Assembly (NCBI GenBank): GCA_024685655.1
Contig: JAIKVO010000098.1
Coordinates: forward strand, 1-37,199
Reading direction: 5' to 3'
Length of the DNA: 37,199 nucleotides
From: Treponemataceae bacterium
Lineage (GTDB): Bacteria; Spirochaetota; Spirochaetia; Treponematales; Treponemataceae
The notes below the pieces were generated by a model that was not told where the DNA came from, searched no databases, and saw only the letters and a program-made list of their open reading frames with translations. A program made the translations under genes and the position numbers. Below are positions 1 through 10,300 of the stretch, in pieces (position 1 is the first letter of the stretch; each line of letters starts with the position of its first letter).

Positions 1-138
1 TGTAACTCGAATTTAAAATTCTATGTGCCGTCTGGTAGTAAGAGCGCGTATTTAGAGGCGACTGGAAGCAAAGGGTTCGCTAATTCATCCTACAACGCAT
101 TAGCTTCGTCGCTTAGCAGCCGAATAATAGAAGAATAA
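1..138 (+). CDS. C-terminal fragment of a BspA-like leucine-rich-repeat protein (5' end outside window)
   Basis: Frame 1 is open from the first base to a TAA at 136-138 and encodes 45 residues. The peptide contains YVPSGSKSAYLEA and ends in RIIEE. This matches the way BspA-type (LRR_5) surface proteins end: the last repeat closes with a YVP-x-GS-x-x-AY strand-helix and a short tail. Proteins of this family in treponemes are usually large and secreted, and take part in adhesion or host interaction. Only the tail is visible, so no signal peptide, repeat count or anchor can be judged. The gene converges on the aconitase gene across a gap of about 315 bp. The call depends on one short motif, and a chance open frame is possible. 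Confidence 0.5.
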   Translation, partial: CNSNLKFYVPSGSKSAYLEATGSKGFANSSYNALASSLSSRIIEE

Positions 139-242
139 AGAAATACGACATGTACCGATTTGTAAAATACACAACTACCGGCGGTCGCGTTGATTTGAAC
201 GGAATTTAACAGACGGACGCGAGCGAAATTGGGACTGCGGTG

Positions 243-412
243 TTCAGGGCATTGCGTAGCTGACAGGTTGCCTGTGTGGAAAGTATTGACGAACGAAGTG
301 AGGAACCTACTTTCCGTCGCTGCGCTCCGGTAGCTATAGGAAAGTATTTTAGATGTTTGCTCGCGCAAACTGGCTATCGCACACAGGCTGTCAGCGAGAG
401 CAATGACCTGAA
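243..412. repeat. Long imperfect inverted repeat in the 139-453 gap (dispersed repeat or structured RNA)
   Basis: The left arm (243-278) and right arm (380-412) pair in blocks: TTCAGG with CCTGAA, CATTGC with GCAATG, GCTGACA with TGTCAGC, and GCCTGTGTG with CACACAGGC, with small bulges between. The about 100-nt interior holds two more hairpins, GAAAGTA/TACTTTC (279-315) and GTTTGC/GCAAAC (about 354-370). Such nested structure in a non-coding gap fits a dispersed intergenic repeat or MITE-like element, a structured RNA, or a complex terminator between the converging genes. There is no clean U-tract beyond the right arm, only A residues at 411-416. Nothing else was recognised in 139-453. The open frame on this DNA (276-473, plus) follows the repeat and has no supporting SD. 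Confidence 0.45.
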
Positions 413-453
413 AAAACAGTGCACCTTAACTCGCATCCGCCTAGAAAGTTTGT

Positions 454-2733
454 TTACCGCCGGTAGAAGTTAATGAGGCATCCGTCAAGAATGATGTTCC
501 GCTCATCTGCCGTCATATCGCCTGTAGAAAGCGCGAACTCCTTCACTGCTCCCGTTTCGTTGGAGACGGCGTAAGCATTTATGCTTTCGGCGGCTTCGGC
601 TACCTTTGCACGAACGCCAGGCACAAAAACGAAATCCCCGTTTTTGAACGGAAGCTCTTTGTCAGAGCCGTTGAACAAGAACGGAATCATTCCCCAGTTA
701 ATAAGGTTCGAGCGGTAACGCTTTGTGGCGTATTCTATCGCGATGTTCGCAGAGCCGCCGAGCACGCGCTGGCACGAAGCTGCCTGCTCGCGTGCTGAGC
801 CGTCTCCGGGCTTTACTGCGAAAATCGTGCTGCCGGTTTGCGCTGTTTCCGCTTGGGCTGCAAGTTCCGGGTGTGCTTTCTTAATCGCCGCAACCGCTGC
901 CTCTGCTTCTTTTACAAAATCGGCTGACTTGTCGCGAACAGCTTTTGCTCTGCCAACATATTCCGGGTCTTTGCGTGAAAGTGTAAATTCCGCAAGCCCA
1001 AGCGGGTTGGAGCGGAATGACGAGGTTTCACCGGATGGAATAAGCTCGTCGGTCGTTGTAACCGGGTCGTGTATCTCGGAAACGACTTTAAGAAGCAAGT
1101 TGTCGCCGAGCGCAGGAATCTCCGGCCAGTCCTTGATGTTAGGACCGAACTGAATCTCTTCCTCTGGATGCGCAACGCCCTTGCTGTCATAGACGCGGTT
1201 CTTGTAAATTGTGTCGTCAAAGTGGTATTTGCGCGGTTTTACGCCGTCTGCACAATACTCTGCGGATGCAAGGAAGCCTTTGTTCGCGGCTGTGGCAGCG
1301 ATTGAGCGCGCATCCATAAGCGCGACTGACGCAATCTGTCCGTTCTGTATTTTGGAACCTTCTCTGTTCGGGAAGTTTCTTGTGGAGTGCCTTATGCTAA
1401 ACGCATTGTTCGCCGGTGTGTCGCCCGCACCGAAACATGGGCCACAGAACGCTGTCTTAAGAATTGCTCCTGTCTCCATAAGCGAAGCGGCAACTCCGTT
1501 TTTCACAATTTCCATGTAAATCGGCATACTTGCCGGGTAAACGCTCATCGAGAACTTTCCGCTTCCAATGGACGCGCCTTTCATTATGTCAGCGGCCGCA
1601 CAGATGTTCTCGAAGCCGCCGCCTGCGCAACCGGCTATTATTCCCTGATCAACGTAAAGCTTTCCGTCAATCAGCTTGTCGTGCAGGTTGTATTCTATCT
1701 TGTCGCCGAAGCTGACCTTCGCGCGTTTCTCTGTTTCTGTAAGGACATCGCCCGGATTTTTGATTACGTCGTCAATCGTGTAGACGTTGCTCGGATGGAA
1801 CGGCATTGCTATCATCGGCTTGATTTCGCCAAGATCGACTTCTATAACGCCGTCGTACCAAGCGTATTCTGCAGGCCTGTCGGTGTTCGGGGCAGAAAGC
1901 TTCTTGTATTCTGAAGAGCGTCCGTGAACGGCGTAGAACTCTTCTGTTGCGCCGTCTGTCTCCCAAATTGAAGAAAGACACGTTGTTTCTGTCGTCATAA
2001 CATCAATGCCGATTCTGAAGTCCGCGCTCAGGTTCTTAATGCCTGGGCCAATGAACTCCATGACTTTGTTCTTTACATATCCTTTCTCAAAAACCGCGCC
2101 GATTATAGCGAGCGCGACATCCTGCGGGCCAGTTCCCGGGCGCGGCGTTCCAGTGAGGTAAACAGCCACAACTTCCGGCTGCTTGATGTCGTAAGTTTTG
2201 CCGAGCAGCTGCTTGGCAAGCTCGCCGCCGCCCTCGCCAATAGCCATTGTGCCGAGCGCACCGTAGCGTGTGTGGCTGTCCGAACCGAGTATCATGCCGC
2301 CGCATGACGCGAGCATTTCGCGTGCGAACTGGTGAATTACTGCCTGGTGCGGCGGTACGTAGATTCCACCGTATTTACGTGCGCATGTAAGGCCGAACAT
2401 GTGGTCATCTTCGTTAATTGTTCCACCTACAGCGCAAAGACTGTTGTGGCAGTTCGTGAGAACATATGGAATGGGGAACTTTTCCAGTCCTGATGCGCGT
2501 GCCGTCTGGATTATGCCGACAAAAGTGATGTCGTGTGATGTAATTTTATCGAACTTTATTTTAAGGTTTTCTGTGTCACCTGATGTGTTGTGTTTTTGAA
2601 GAATGCCATATGCAAGCGTATTTTTTTTGCAGGCTGCAACAGATGCGCCTTGTTTCTCGCCTTCTTCTTTTGAAATGAATGGGTCAGAGCCTTTTCCACT
2701 GTAGAATGCTCCTCCGTTCCGCAATTTTATCAT
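454..2733 (-). CDS. Aconitase-family hydratase
   Basis: The 759-residue product belongs to the aconitase superfamily, whose members interconvert citrate and isocitrate or related hydroxy-acids with a [4Fe-4S] cluster in the cytoplasm. Visible signatures are [12 protein letters not shown] (about residues 150-161) and three likely cluster cysteines, Cys369 (in AGCAGGG) and Cys430/Cys433 (in FCGPCFGAG). The C-terminal swivel domain carries [11 protein letters not shown] and [17 protein letters not shown]. The start is set at the ATG at 2733, because AGGAGA at 2746-2741 lies 7 nt upstream. An in-frame ATG at 2766 would add 11 residues without a comparable site. The length is intermediate between the short Aquifex-type and the about 890-residue AcnA enzymes. 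The exact substrate (citrate or another hydroxy-acid) cannot be fixed from sequence. No other TCA-cycle gene is in the window. Confidence 0.85.
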   Translation of the reverse strand: MIKLRNGGAFYSGKGSDPFISKEEGEKQGASVAACKKNTLAYGILQKHNTSGDTENLKIKFDKITSHDITFVGIIQTARASGLEKFPIPYVLTNCHNSLCAVGGTINEDDHMFGLTCARKYGGIYVPPHQAVIHQFAREMLASCGGMILGSDSHTRYGALGTMAIGEGGGELAKQLLGKTYDIKQPEVVAVYLTGTPRPGTGPQDVALAIIGAVFEKGYVKNKVMEFIGPGIKNLSADFRIGIDVMTTETTCLSSIWETDGATEEFYAVHGRSSEYKKLSAPNTDRPAEYAWYDGVIEVDLGEIKPMIAMPFHPSNVYTIDDVIKNPGDVLTETEKRAKVSFGDKIEYNLHDKLIDGKLYVDQGIIAGCAGGGFENICAAADIMKGASIGSGKFSMSVYPASMPIYMEIVKNGVAASLMETGAILKTAFCGPCFGAGDTPANNAFSIRHSTRNFPNREGSKIQNGQIASVALMDARSIAATAANKGFLASAEYCADGVKPRKYHFDDTIYKNRVYDSKGVAHPEEEIQFGPNIKDWPEIPALGDNLLLKVVSEIHDPVTTTDELIPSGETSSFRSNPLGLAEFTLSRKDPEYVGRAKAVRDKSADFVKEAEAAVAAIKKAHPELAAQAETAQTGSTIFAVKPGDGSAREQAASCQRVLGGSANIAIEYATKRYRSNLINWGMIPFLFNGSDKELPFKNGDFVFVPGVRAKVAEAAESINAYAVSNETGAVKEFALSTGDMTADERNIILDGCLINFYRR

Positions 2734-2807
2734 AATCAGGTCTCCTATATAACGCTCGCTAGTCATACAAAAGCTTCGAGCGTATTTTCAACAGTTATAC
2801 TGCAGAA

Positions 2808-2836
2808 AGTATAGCAAAAATGCAGAAGAACAACAA
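2808..2836 (-). promoter_or_regulatory. Possible sigma70-type promoter of the aconitase-family gene
   Basis: Read on the minus strand, TTGTTG (2836-2831) is followed after 17 nt by TATACT (2813-2808). The -10 element matches the consensus at five of six bases and the -35 at only three. It lies about 75 nt upstream of the ATG. A second AT-rich hexamer sits nearer the gene at about 2798-2793, so the assignment is tentative. Confidence 0.35.
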
Positions 2837-2943
2837 CGGCAAAAAAATACGGGTTTTTAGTTACGGCAATATCTCATGATGTGCCCAAGGATAATAAAAA
2901 AGTGAGTTTTTTGTTATTGGGGAAACTATAAAATAGCAAAGAC

Positions 2944-2980
2944 CACGTACAGTCTTGAAAAAAACGAAGAACTGTACGTG
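2944..2980 (-). terminator. Hairpin terminator downstream of the winged-helix gene
   Basis: A perfect 10-bp inverted repeat, CACGTACAGT (2944-2953) and ACTGTACGTG (2971-2980), encloses a 17-nt loop. Three more base pairs can form if one base bulges. It lies 9 bp past the stop of the minus-strand winged-helix gene. On that strand the stem is followed by a T-rich but interrupted stretch (GTCTTTGCTATTTT), so it is a plausible but not ideal intrinsic terminator. Confidence 0.55.
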
Positions 2981-2989
2981 TAATCTGAA

Positions 2990-3475
2990 TTAATAAACGA
3001 AATGTACTGGCGGAACGAACTTATACCCTTTTCCGTGGACAGTCTGAATAACGCTCGGAGCATCGCTCATATCGCCCATTTTCTGACGGAGCCGAGAGAT
3101 ATGAACATCAAGGGTACGTGTAGCAGTGTCATTTGCCCTGCCCCACACATTCTTAAGAAGTTCTTCTCTTGTAACGATTCTACCCCCATTCTCGCTAAAA
3201 TATCTAAGCAGCTTTGTCTCTTTTGCAAGAAGAGGAATTTTTTTTCCATCAGATATGATTATTTCTTTGTTCAAATCGATGGAAAGTTTGCTCTTGGTTG
3301 GTTTTGCGACAGCAGAATTATTTATAAGCATTGCAATTTTAGTCGCTAAGTCATCCAAAGTGTAGTTTGTCGGAAGAAACGACGAACCGTTGATATCACC
3401 TGATTTCACAGAGATAAAAACAGAATCATCTTGTTTTACAACAGAAAATGTACCGAGATTTGTTTTTTTTGCCAT
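2990..3475 (-). CDS. Orphan OmpR/PhoB-type winged-helix DNA-binding protein
   Basis: The product has 161 residues. Residues about 75-155 form the Trans_reg_C winged helix of OmpR/PhoB regulators: LLAKETKLLRYFSENGG, then the recognition region TRTLDVHISRLRQKMGD, then the wing VIQTVHGKGYKF. The usual N-terminal receiver domain is absent. In its place are about 65 residues with no phospho-acceptor Asp signature, so activity is unlikely to be set by classical phosphorylation through a receiver. No histidine kinase gene is adjacent. The start at 3475 is supported by GGGAG 8-9 nt upstream. The gene diverges from recC across 246 bp and is followed by a hairpin terminator. Its target genes are unknown, and the shared upstream region makes recC or its own promoter worth testing. 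Confidence 0.8.
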   Translation of the reverse strand: MAKKTNLGTFSVVKQDDSVFISVKSGDINGSSFLPTNYTLDDLATKIAMLINNSAVAKPTKSKLSIDLNKEIIISDGKKIPLLAKETKLLRYFSENGGRIVTREELLKNVWGRANDTATRTLDVHISRLRQKMGDMSDAPSVIQTVHGKGYKFVPPVHFVY

Positions 3476-3555
3476 GCTTTTTACTCCCTTAATTGGCTTA
3501 TTTGCAATTGTAACATGAAACCTTTAAATAGTCTTAAAAAATATTTAAAAAAAAC

Positions 3556-3575
3556 AGATTTTTTTGTAAAAATCT
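3556..3575. repeat. Perfect 8-bp inverted repeat in the winged-helix/recC divergent region
   Basis: AGATTTTT (3556-3563) and AAAAATCT (3568-3575) flank a TTGT loop in the 246-bp region shared by the divergent winged-helix and recC genes. It could be an operator for the neighbouring DNA-binding protein, or only a by-product of the AT-rich composition. It has no CG-containing stem typical of terminators. Confidence 0.3.
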
Positions 3576-3675
3576 ATTTATGCATTGTTTACAACTCAGC
3601 GCAAACTGCTTACATCACCCAAAATATTGACAACTCCCGTATGCGAACTTAGAAATACAATTCCTATAACAATTC

Positions 3676-3703
3676 TTGACTACAAAAAAAACCACAATAT
3701 AAT
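3676..3703 (+). promoter_or_regulatory. Near-consensus sigma70 promoter of recC(BD)
   Basis: TTGACT (3676-3681) and TATAAT (3698-3703) are separated by 16 nt. The -35 matches consensus at five of six bases and the -10 at all six. Transcription would begin near 3710, almost on top of the purine-rich SD (AAGGAAGG, 3708-3715) of recC, giving a very short leader. It is the only strong promoter seen ahead of the recC-recB-recD run. Confidence 0.65.
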
Positions 3704-3721
3704 TTATAAGGAAGGTTTTTT

Positions 3722-6700
3722 ATGAAAAATGTTTATATATCGTGGAATTTGGAACTTTTAGCGAATAAAATTATAGAAAAAATCATTGAAAGCTGGAAAT
3801 CTCCTTTTTGTTCACCAGTCGTTATTTTTTCTGATCCAAAAATCGAACAATGGTTTAAGCTTCATTGGCTAAAAAAGCAAAAAAGCACTAATTCAGTTTT
3901 GATGAATTTGAAAACTGTCCGTCTTGAGCAATTCCTGTTTGATATTTTAAAACCCGGTTTTTCAATCGAAAAGCTTTCTTCAGAACTTTTGCGTGATATC
4001 ATTATTTCAAAACTGACTTCCAAAGATGATAACGGAAAATACTATTTTGAAATTCTTAGTGAATATTGCAAAGCACCAGAGATTATTAAATATCTGACAG
4101 ATACAACTGCCCCAAACACAAATATAAAAGTCAACACAATCCACCTGTATGATTTTTCTCAGGAAATAACCTCCCTTTTCATGGATTATGAGGACACATG
4201 CCCAGATGAACTGAATCTTATCCTTGAAAAAAATCCATGGCAAAACAAACTTTACCACGATATTTTTTCTACAGGAGGGATAAATATACGTGGAACCCGA
4301 TATTTGACGCTTTATCAGCTTGCAAAACTGAATAAAAGTACACAACAGCAAGCATCAGGGCATTGCACATACTGCAAGAATAAAGATGAAGAGACGATTC
4401 AATTTGACTGGGATTCAAAACGTCCTGTCTTTTTGTTTGGTTTTTCAGGAATCGGAGAACTTTATCGGAACATCCTTTCAGAATTCTCAAAGATAAATAA
4501 TCTGGAAATATTTATACAGACAGGGAACTATTCTGCTGAATCACACCAGAATAGTGACAAAAACTGCCAAACCCCTGCTGAAAACTCTGGATTTTCTGCA
4601 AACCAGCTTATAAACAAATGGGCAGGATATGGGAAAGAAAACCTTGAACTGTGGATTAAAAGAGGTGTCGGTACACTCGAAATACTAGACGAAGAAACAA
4701 AAACTTCTTCTGCTGACAATATTCTTCATTATGTACAAAACTCTATAATAGGTAGCAAAGAAAATGGGAAAGGCTCAAAAATTGTTCCCAGAGCTTTTTC
4801 CAAGGACGACCAATCGCTTACGCTCACAGCAGCCCCGTCAAAACTGCGCGAAATAGAAGCAGTTCACTCCAAAATCTGTAAATTACTTTTGCAAGGCGAA
4901 ACACAAGTTGGCGACATCATTGTCGTTGCCCCATTTATACAAGATTACATAGTTGCAATTGAACAAGTTTTTGATCAGAACACTTTTAACGATGAAGAAC
5001 AGAATTTCCCGTGCATTCCATATATCATAGCCGATTATTCTGGCGAAAAATCCCTTACAGCAGAAGCTCTCCATGTTTTTTTCGGAATCCTAAAAAAGGG
5101 ATATTTATGCCGCTCCGACGTTTTTGCGCTTCTTCGGAATTATCTTGTTCAAACAGTTCGTGGAATAAGCGAAAATGAACTTTCTGCGTGGTCTGCATGG
5201 ACGACGCAAATGCATGTTTATCGCGACCGCGGAGAATCAGAAGACGTTGTTCTTGACTGGCAAAAAGCAAAAATCAGACTATTGCTTTCTCGTCTTACAG
5301 AATACCCTATGAAAAAAAATGATGAAGAAGATTATCTTCCATATGAAACCATAGAATCTTCTGATGATACAAGTCTTTACAAATTCATCCAAGCAATTGA
5401 TGAGCTGGAAGAATGGACAAAGTTTTCTGAAAAGGACAGATTTAATTCAGATGATATAAAGAAACTCCGCAACATCCTAAAAAAGTGGATTTGTCTGGAA
5501 AACACAATTCCTGCTAATCTTTTTAATGAAACGCTTGTTTTTCAGAATATAATAGAAGAAATTGACCGGCAAGAAATGATGATAGCCAGCACCGATGAAA
5601 TGGCAGAGGCTCAATCGATGGTCAAGAACAAACAGATGGCAGACAGTCCAAAAGACTCAGATTATATTTATAAAGACTGCTTCTTTTTTGCGCTTTTTGA
5701 CAGATCCCGCTCGGTCACACTTCACAACTCAAAAATTCTTTCCCAAGGAATTACCTTTGCTAATTTTGAGTCAAACAGGGTTCTTTCCGCAAAATATGTA
5801 TTTTTTGTCGGGCTTGATTCAAAGGCATTTCCTGGAATCGATTCAATCAGCGATCTGGATCTTCGCACAAAAGGATTTGAAACCGTACCGCGTAAAAAGA
5901 ACGCTTTTTTATGCCAGCTCATGTCAGCCAAAGAAGGCTTTTTTATCAGTTTTATAAACAAAGATTTGCAAAAAGACGAGGATTTCTTTAAGTCATCGGT
6001 TCTTGCAGATTTGTTTGAGACTATCTATTTGGAAGAAAAAATCGATGGTCAAGAACAAATCGTTTATGAGCAGACTATAAAAATCGATGAGAACAGACCT
6101 TGGAGCGAACTTTTTACTTCAAGAGAATTCCGAAATAAAAGCAATTTTATAAAACTTCAGGGAAAACAAATTCCTGAAAGCGACCTGACACAAACGGAAA
6201 GCACAACAGCGACAGGCAGTTTTGACGCAGAAAGTGAGTCTTGCCCTCAAAGCGTCTCTTACACAGCGGACAAACCGAAAGATGTAAAAGTTCTTCCAGA
6301 TCGTGTACCAATATATAAAATAAAGAAATTCCTTTCTGATCCGTTTCAATTTATGGCAGAAGCAAAATTTAATCCAAACGAAGATGATTCCGACGAGGAA
6401 CTCTTTGAGTTCGAACCGCTCGTATTTGACAATCTGACAAAATCATCCCTAAGCAAAGATTATGTGAAGGAATTCCTTGTAAATAACGGAAACGTTACGA
6501 CAGATGATTTGAAACATAAGCTTAAAAATCAGAATGTCTTGCCAGATTCTTTCTTTGGCGAGCTTGCGTTAAAGGATATAGCAGAAGACGGAAACCAGAA
6601 AGCTAAACTGATAGGGGACTATATTAAAAACGTAGACAGTATTATTTTCTCCGACAAAAAAGCCTTACCGTTGCTTATTAAGCAACAAATCAATGGAGAC

Positions 6701-7240
6701 GAAAAAGAGTGGAGTCTAACAGGTTCTCTTGTGTGGCACATTTTCGAGGAAAACTCTAATGAAATCACCACGATAGAAATAAACAAAAACGGGAATTGTC
6801 TTAACGGCTATGTAACATCACTAGCACTTCTTGCATCATTAAAAAACGCAAGCAATACAGATACAAAATATTCTGTCAAAATGCATGTTGTCTCCATGAA
6901 AAGCAGTTCCAATCCAATTGAAACACAGAATGCAGAAATATCGCCAAAAGAGGCATATTCTTTACTGCAAAGTATTTATTATGCAATGTTCGTGGAATCA
7001 TACCATATTTGTGCGCCTTTCTCACTTGTGAAAGATAACATAAAAGCTGATAGCGGAAATGAATTCTCTGAGTTCAAAAGAAAGCTTTCTGACAGCTACG
7101 GCAATGGCGAATGGCAGTTTTTTGCAAAGAAAGACATGTTTGATATGGATAAAGACATTGGCTACAGAGCAGACAATTTCACTGAAGAATGGGCAAAAGC
7201 GCGGGAACATCAGAAAAAGCTTATTGTGTTTTTGAACTGA
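3722..7240 (+). CDS. recC: RecC subunit of exodeoxyribonuclease V
   Basis: The 1172-residue protein is the RecC subunit of the RecBCD helicase-nuclease, which processes double-strand DNA ends for RecA loading. In E. coli RecC splits the strands and reads Chi with inactivated helicase-like and nuclease-like folds. Matching landmarks are an N-terminal block with FSDPKIEQWFKLHWL (about residues 37-51) and a block LTAAPSKLREIEAVHSKICK followed by GDIIVVAPFIQDYI. A further block, ITFANFESNRVLSAKYVF then VGLDSKAFPG, corresponds to the conserved RecC segment ending in GMNDGVYPR. Length is close to E. coli RecC (1122). No Walker motif is seen, as expected for RecC. It is first in a recC-recB-recD order, with the ptrA gene found between recC and recB in enterobacteria absent. 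Overall similarity to enterobacterial RecC is low, so Chi specificity cannot be inferred. Confidence 0.85.
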   Translation: MKNVYISWNLELLANKIIEKIIESWKSPFCSPVVIFSDPKIEQWFKLHWLKKQKSTNSVLMNLKTVRLEQFLFDILKPGFSIEKLSSELLRDIIISKLTSKDDNGKYYFEILSEYCKAPEIIKYLTDTTAPNTNIKVNTIHLYDFSQEITSLFMDYEDTCPDELNLILEKNPWQNKLYHDIFSTGGINIRGTRYLTLYQLAKLNKSTQQQASGHCTYCKNKDEETIQFDWDSKRPVFLFGFSGIGELYRNILSEFSKINNLEIFIQTGNYSAESHQNSDKNCQTPAENSGFSANQLINKWAGYGKENLELWIKRGVGTLEILDEETKTSSADNILHYVQNSIIGSKENGKGSKIVPRAFSKDDQSLTLTAAPSKLREIEAVHSKICKLLLQGETQVGDIIVVAPFIQDYIVAIEQVFDQNTFNDEEQNFPCIPYIIADYSGEKSLTAEALHVFFGILKKGYLCRSDVFALLRNYLVQTVRGISENELSAWSAWTTQMHVYRDRGESEDVVLDWQKAKIRLLLSRLTEYPMKKNDEEDYLPYETIESSDDTSLYKFIQAIDELEEWTKFSEKDRFNSDDIKKLRNILKKWICLENTIPANLFNETLVFQNIIEEIDRQEMMIASTDEMAEAQSMVKNKQMADSPKDSDYIYKDCFFFALFDRSRSVTLHNSKILSQGITFANFESNRVLSAKYVFFVGLDSKAFPGIDSISDLDLRTKGFETVPRKKNAFLCQLMSAKEGFFISFINKDLQKDEDFFKSSVLADLFETIYLEEKIDGQEQIVYEQTIKIDENRPWSELFTSREFRNKSNFIKLQGKQIPESDLTQTESTTATGSFDAESESCPQSVSYTADKPKDVKVLPDRVPIYKIKKFLSDPFQFMAEAKFNPNEDDSDEELFEFEPLVFDNLTKSSLSKDYVKEFLVNNGNVTTDDLKHKLKNQNVLPDSFFGELALKDIAEDGNQKAKLIGDYIKNVDSIIFSDKKALPLLIKQQINGDEKEWSLTGSLVWHIFEENSNEITTIEINKNGNCLNGYVTSLALLASLKNASNTDTKYSVKMHVVSMKSSSNPIETQNAEISPKEAYSLLQSIYYAMFVESYHICAPFSLVKDNIKADSGNEFSEFKRKLSDSYGNGEWQFFAKKDMFDMDKDIGYRADNFTEEWAKAREHQKKLIVFLN

Positions 7241-7260
7241 CCGCTGTTTCAAAAACACAA
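7224..7260 (+). repeat. 13-bp perfect hairpin spanning the recC stop codon
   Basis: TTGTGTTTTTGAA (7224-7236) and TTCAAAAACACAA (7248-7260) are perfect inverted copies around an 11-nt loop that contains the recC TGA at 7238-7240. The hairpin precedes the recB SD (AAGGAG, about 7294-7299) by some 35 nt. It lacks a terminal U-tract, so full termination is unlikely. mRNA stabilisation, processing or partial attenuation between recC and recB are possible. Confidence 0.6.
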
Positions 7261-7306
7261 TTCACAGCTGAACCGTCCAACGATTTTAGAAAAAGGAGTC
7301 CTATTT

Positions 7307-10300
7307 ATGGCTGTAAATATAAAAGATTTTAAGCTTGAAAACTTTGAATTTAACAAAAGCATGTATATAGAAGCATCAGCGGGAACTGGAAAAACTTTTA
7401 CAATCAAAGAAATTGTAAAAAAACTAGTGGAACATAAAATTCCTTTGGAGAAAATTCTTGTAGTAACTTACACAGAAAAAGCTGTCGGGGAATTACGAGA
7501 CCGCATCCGAGAGGCTGTTTCAAAAATCGGGAATTGCGATGCAGATGTTGATAATGCCCCGATTTTTACAATTCATTCTTTTTGCCAGAAAACTCTTTCA
7601 GAATTTGCATTCACTGCAAATCAGCCATCCGAATTGAGTCTCGTGAACGAAACAGAGATTTCGGAGTTCATAGACCGCTGGATCCGTGACAAACTTAAGG
7701 ATGACGATACTTTTAGGGAGCTGTTTGAATACGACAATAAATCGTCATTCATAGAAAGCCTTAAAAACGATTTTCAAACAGCCGTCCAAAAGTATTATCT
7801 GGATAAAGACGAAAATGAAACTGAAAAAATCGTAACCCTTGACGATTTTTATATTCATTTTGATGCGAACAAAAAAGAGCCTGCGAAAGATTATACATAT
7901 CAAGAGTGTGATAAATTAATTGAAACTGCAGAAACTGACTATATGTCCGTAAGAACACAATATAAGAGGGTTTTTTCTGAAAAAGATTGTAAAAATAATA
8001 AAAAAGTATTACATGCCTATAAGAAGTGCCGTTTTTACAGAAATCAACTGAAAAGGGTATATACAGAATGGCAGCAGGAAAAAGCCAACAACAAGCTTCA
8101 AAGCTATGACAATATGCTTCGGAACGTAAGGGAAGCAGTTTGCGATGAAACGCTGAATCTTAAGGAAAAACTCCAACAAAAATACACTTACGCAATAATC
8201 GATGAATTCCAAGACACAAACCAGCGGCAATGGGATATTTTCAGCAAAATATTCATGGAAGATAAGAACCACACGATTATAGTGGTCGGTGATCCTAAAC
8301 AATCAATTTACGCATTCCAAGGCGCGGATGTAAACGTTTATAACAAAGCAATCCAGGAGATAGAAGAAAAAGGCGGAACAGGCTATTCGCTCAGGACAAA
8401 TTGGCGCTCGACTGACGAAATGATAGATGCCTGTAATCAGCTCTTTAGCAAAGCTTTTTTTGACCCGAACTCCGGTATTACTTTTACCGGCTCAAATCCA
8501 TCCGGATCAAAGAAAACTGCCCAGTATTGTGGTAAAAATATCGCTCCGTTTTGGATCGCAGGAACCCCGGACAACAGAGTTTCCGAATCAGACTTCGCTA
8601 GGATTGCGGTCCAGCAGATTGTTGACGCATGTAAATATGAAAACGGAAAGACAAAGCTACAAATTTTTAAGAAAGGTGATGAATCAAAAACACAGCTGCA
8701 AAATGTAAGTTTCCGGGATTTTGCAGTACTTGCCCGTTCAGCATCAGAAATGGAAGAAATTGAACGCGCTATGCGATATGCCGGCATTCCATTTGCCAGA
8801 TACAAGGACAAGAACCTTTTTGCAGGGCTCGAATGCATGCATTGGATTTCTCTTTTGAACGCAATTGCATCTGATGATTTTACAGGTCGGAACCGTACAA
8901 TTTTGAGCGAAGCTCTTTTTACGGAGTTCTTTAATATCCCGCTTGAAAAAGTTGAAGAAGAACGGTATGACAGTCCCTCAAATCCTATCCGGGGAAAAAT
9001 TATTTCCTGGCACATTCTGGCTCAAAAACGGCAGTGGGCAAAACTTATAGAAAAGATTTTCGCTGACACAGATATAGAGAACTCCCTTTCCAGCCTTGAT
9101 AAAATCCAGTCGCTTTCGAAATTCCGCCAAATTGGAAACTATGCCGCTGAATATCTTTATGAAAATGATTGTTCCCTAGAAGATTTAAGCAAACATTTGT
9201 CGCGTATACATGCATCATCAGCAGGGGCAGAAGATGACGGAAACCTTGTCGCAAAAGGTACCGATTTTGACTGCGTTCAAGTTATGACAATTCATGCCTC
9301 GAAAGGACTAGAATTTCCAGTTGTTATTGTTGCCGGTGGCTTTAAACAAAGGAATAATAAGATTGCGCATGCGTACCTGTATCATGATCAAAACAGAAAT
9401 GCCAAATTGTCTTTTTCTGAATATGGAAAAGAACGCATGCAAAAAGAAGATGATTATGAGTTCCAAAGATTGTTCTATGTCGCCTACACAAGAGCCTCTT
9501 CCCTTTTGATTATTCCGCTATATGAAAAATGGATTTCGAAAAACGGAAAAGATTCTTTTTATAATTTTCTGGTCAACAGTTTCAGTTCTTTCATCACTTA
9601 TCATGATGAAAGTTTTATGAAATCAAAAATGAATTCTGACAAACTCTTTTGGCTTTTGGAAGATTCAAAAGCATCTTACAACGAATTAAAAAAAGATGTT
9701 CATGACATTCTTGATCATAATCAACATTCCCTGTACACAGACGATTCAAAAACTCCAGGAAACACACTCTCTAAAGAACTTGCAAAAAAAATACCTTCAC
9801 TTATGATTCGCAAATACTCGTATACGTCATTGGCAGAAAAAAACAAGAAACCAGGAGAAAACCAAGATTTTGTTGCGGAAAACAGCGGAAGAAATGATAA
9901 GGAGGACGATGACAATGCCTTCCTTGTGGATTTTGATAAATCTGAAAACCCTGTCACAATATCATATAACCCGTCTTTACTTGCTGCTTCTGCCCCGAAA
10001 GATTTCCCAAAAGGAGTGAAACCCGGTATCGCCTTGCATGAAATCTTTGAGAAAGCTGATTTTACAATGGCAGGAAATTTTGGAAACGTCGAGAAACTGA
10101 AAAATAATCCTTTAATAATGAGTTCTATTTCTGAATGCCTTGGAAAACAAATTATACCGACAAGCGAAAAACAGCGCACAACATGGCTGGAATATACCTC
10201 AGAAATATTCTGGAATACATTGAACGCAAGTTTCCCAGAAATTATTGGAAACCAGCAGACAGAAAATAATTTCGCACTTCGCGAAATTGAAAACGATTGC

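Noticed and set aside
1-453. tmRNA or RNase P RNA in the structured left gap
   Set aside because: No tag-peptide reading frame with a treponemal ending, no CCA-type 3' end and no conserved RNase P core sequences were found.
276-473. 65-residue plus-strand ORF at the left side
   Set aside because: It runs through the inverted-repeat element and into the 3' end of the aconitase-family gene, has no SD, and its composition follows the repeat.
725-1914. Several plus-strand ORFs of 61-175 residues opposite the aconitase-family gene
   Set aside because: They are antisense to a gene with clear family motifs and have no SD or recognisable protein features.
4340-4390. His-Cys-x-x-Cys stretch (HCTYC) in RecC as a possible metal site
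   Set aside because: Only one CxxC pair is present and no second pair is nearby, so a zinc site is not supported.
8437-9015. 192-residue minus-strand ORF inside recB
   Set aside because: It is antisense to intact helicase motifs of recB, is low in recognisable domains and has no supporting SD.
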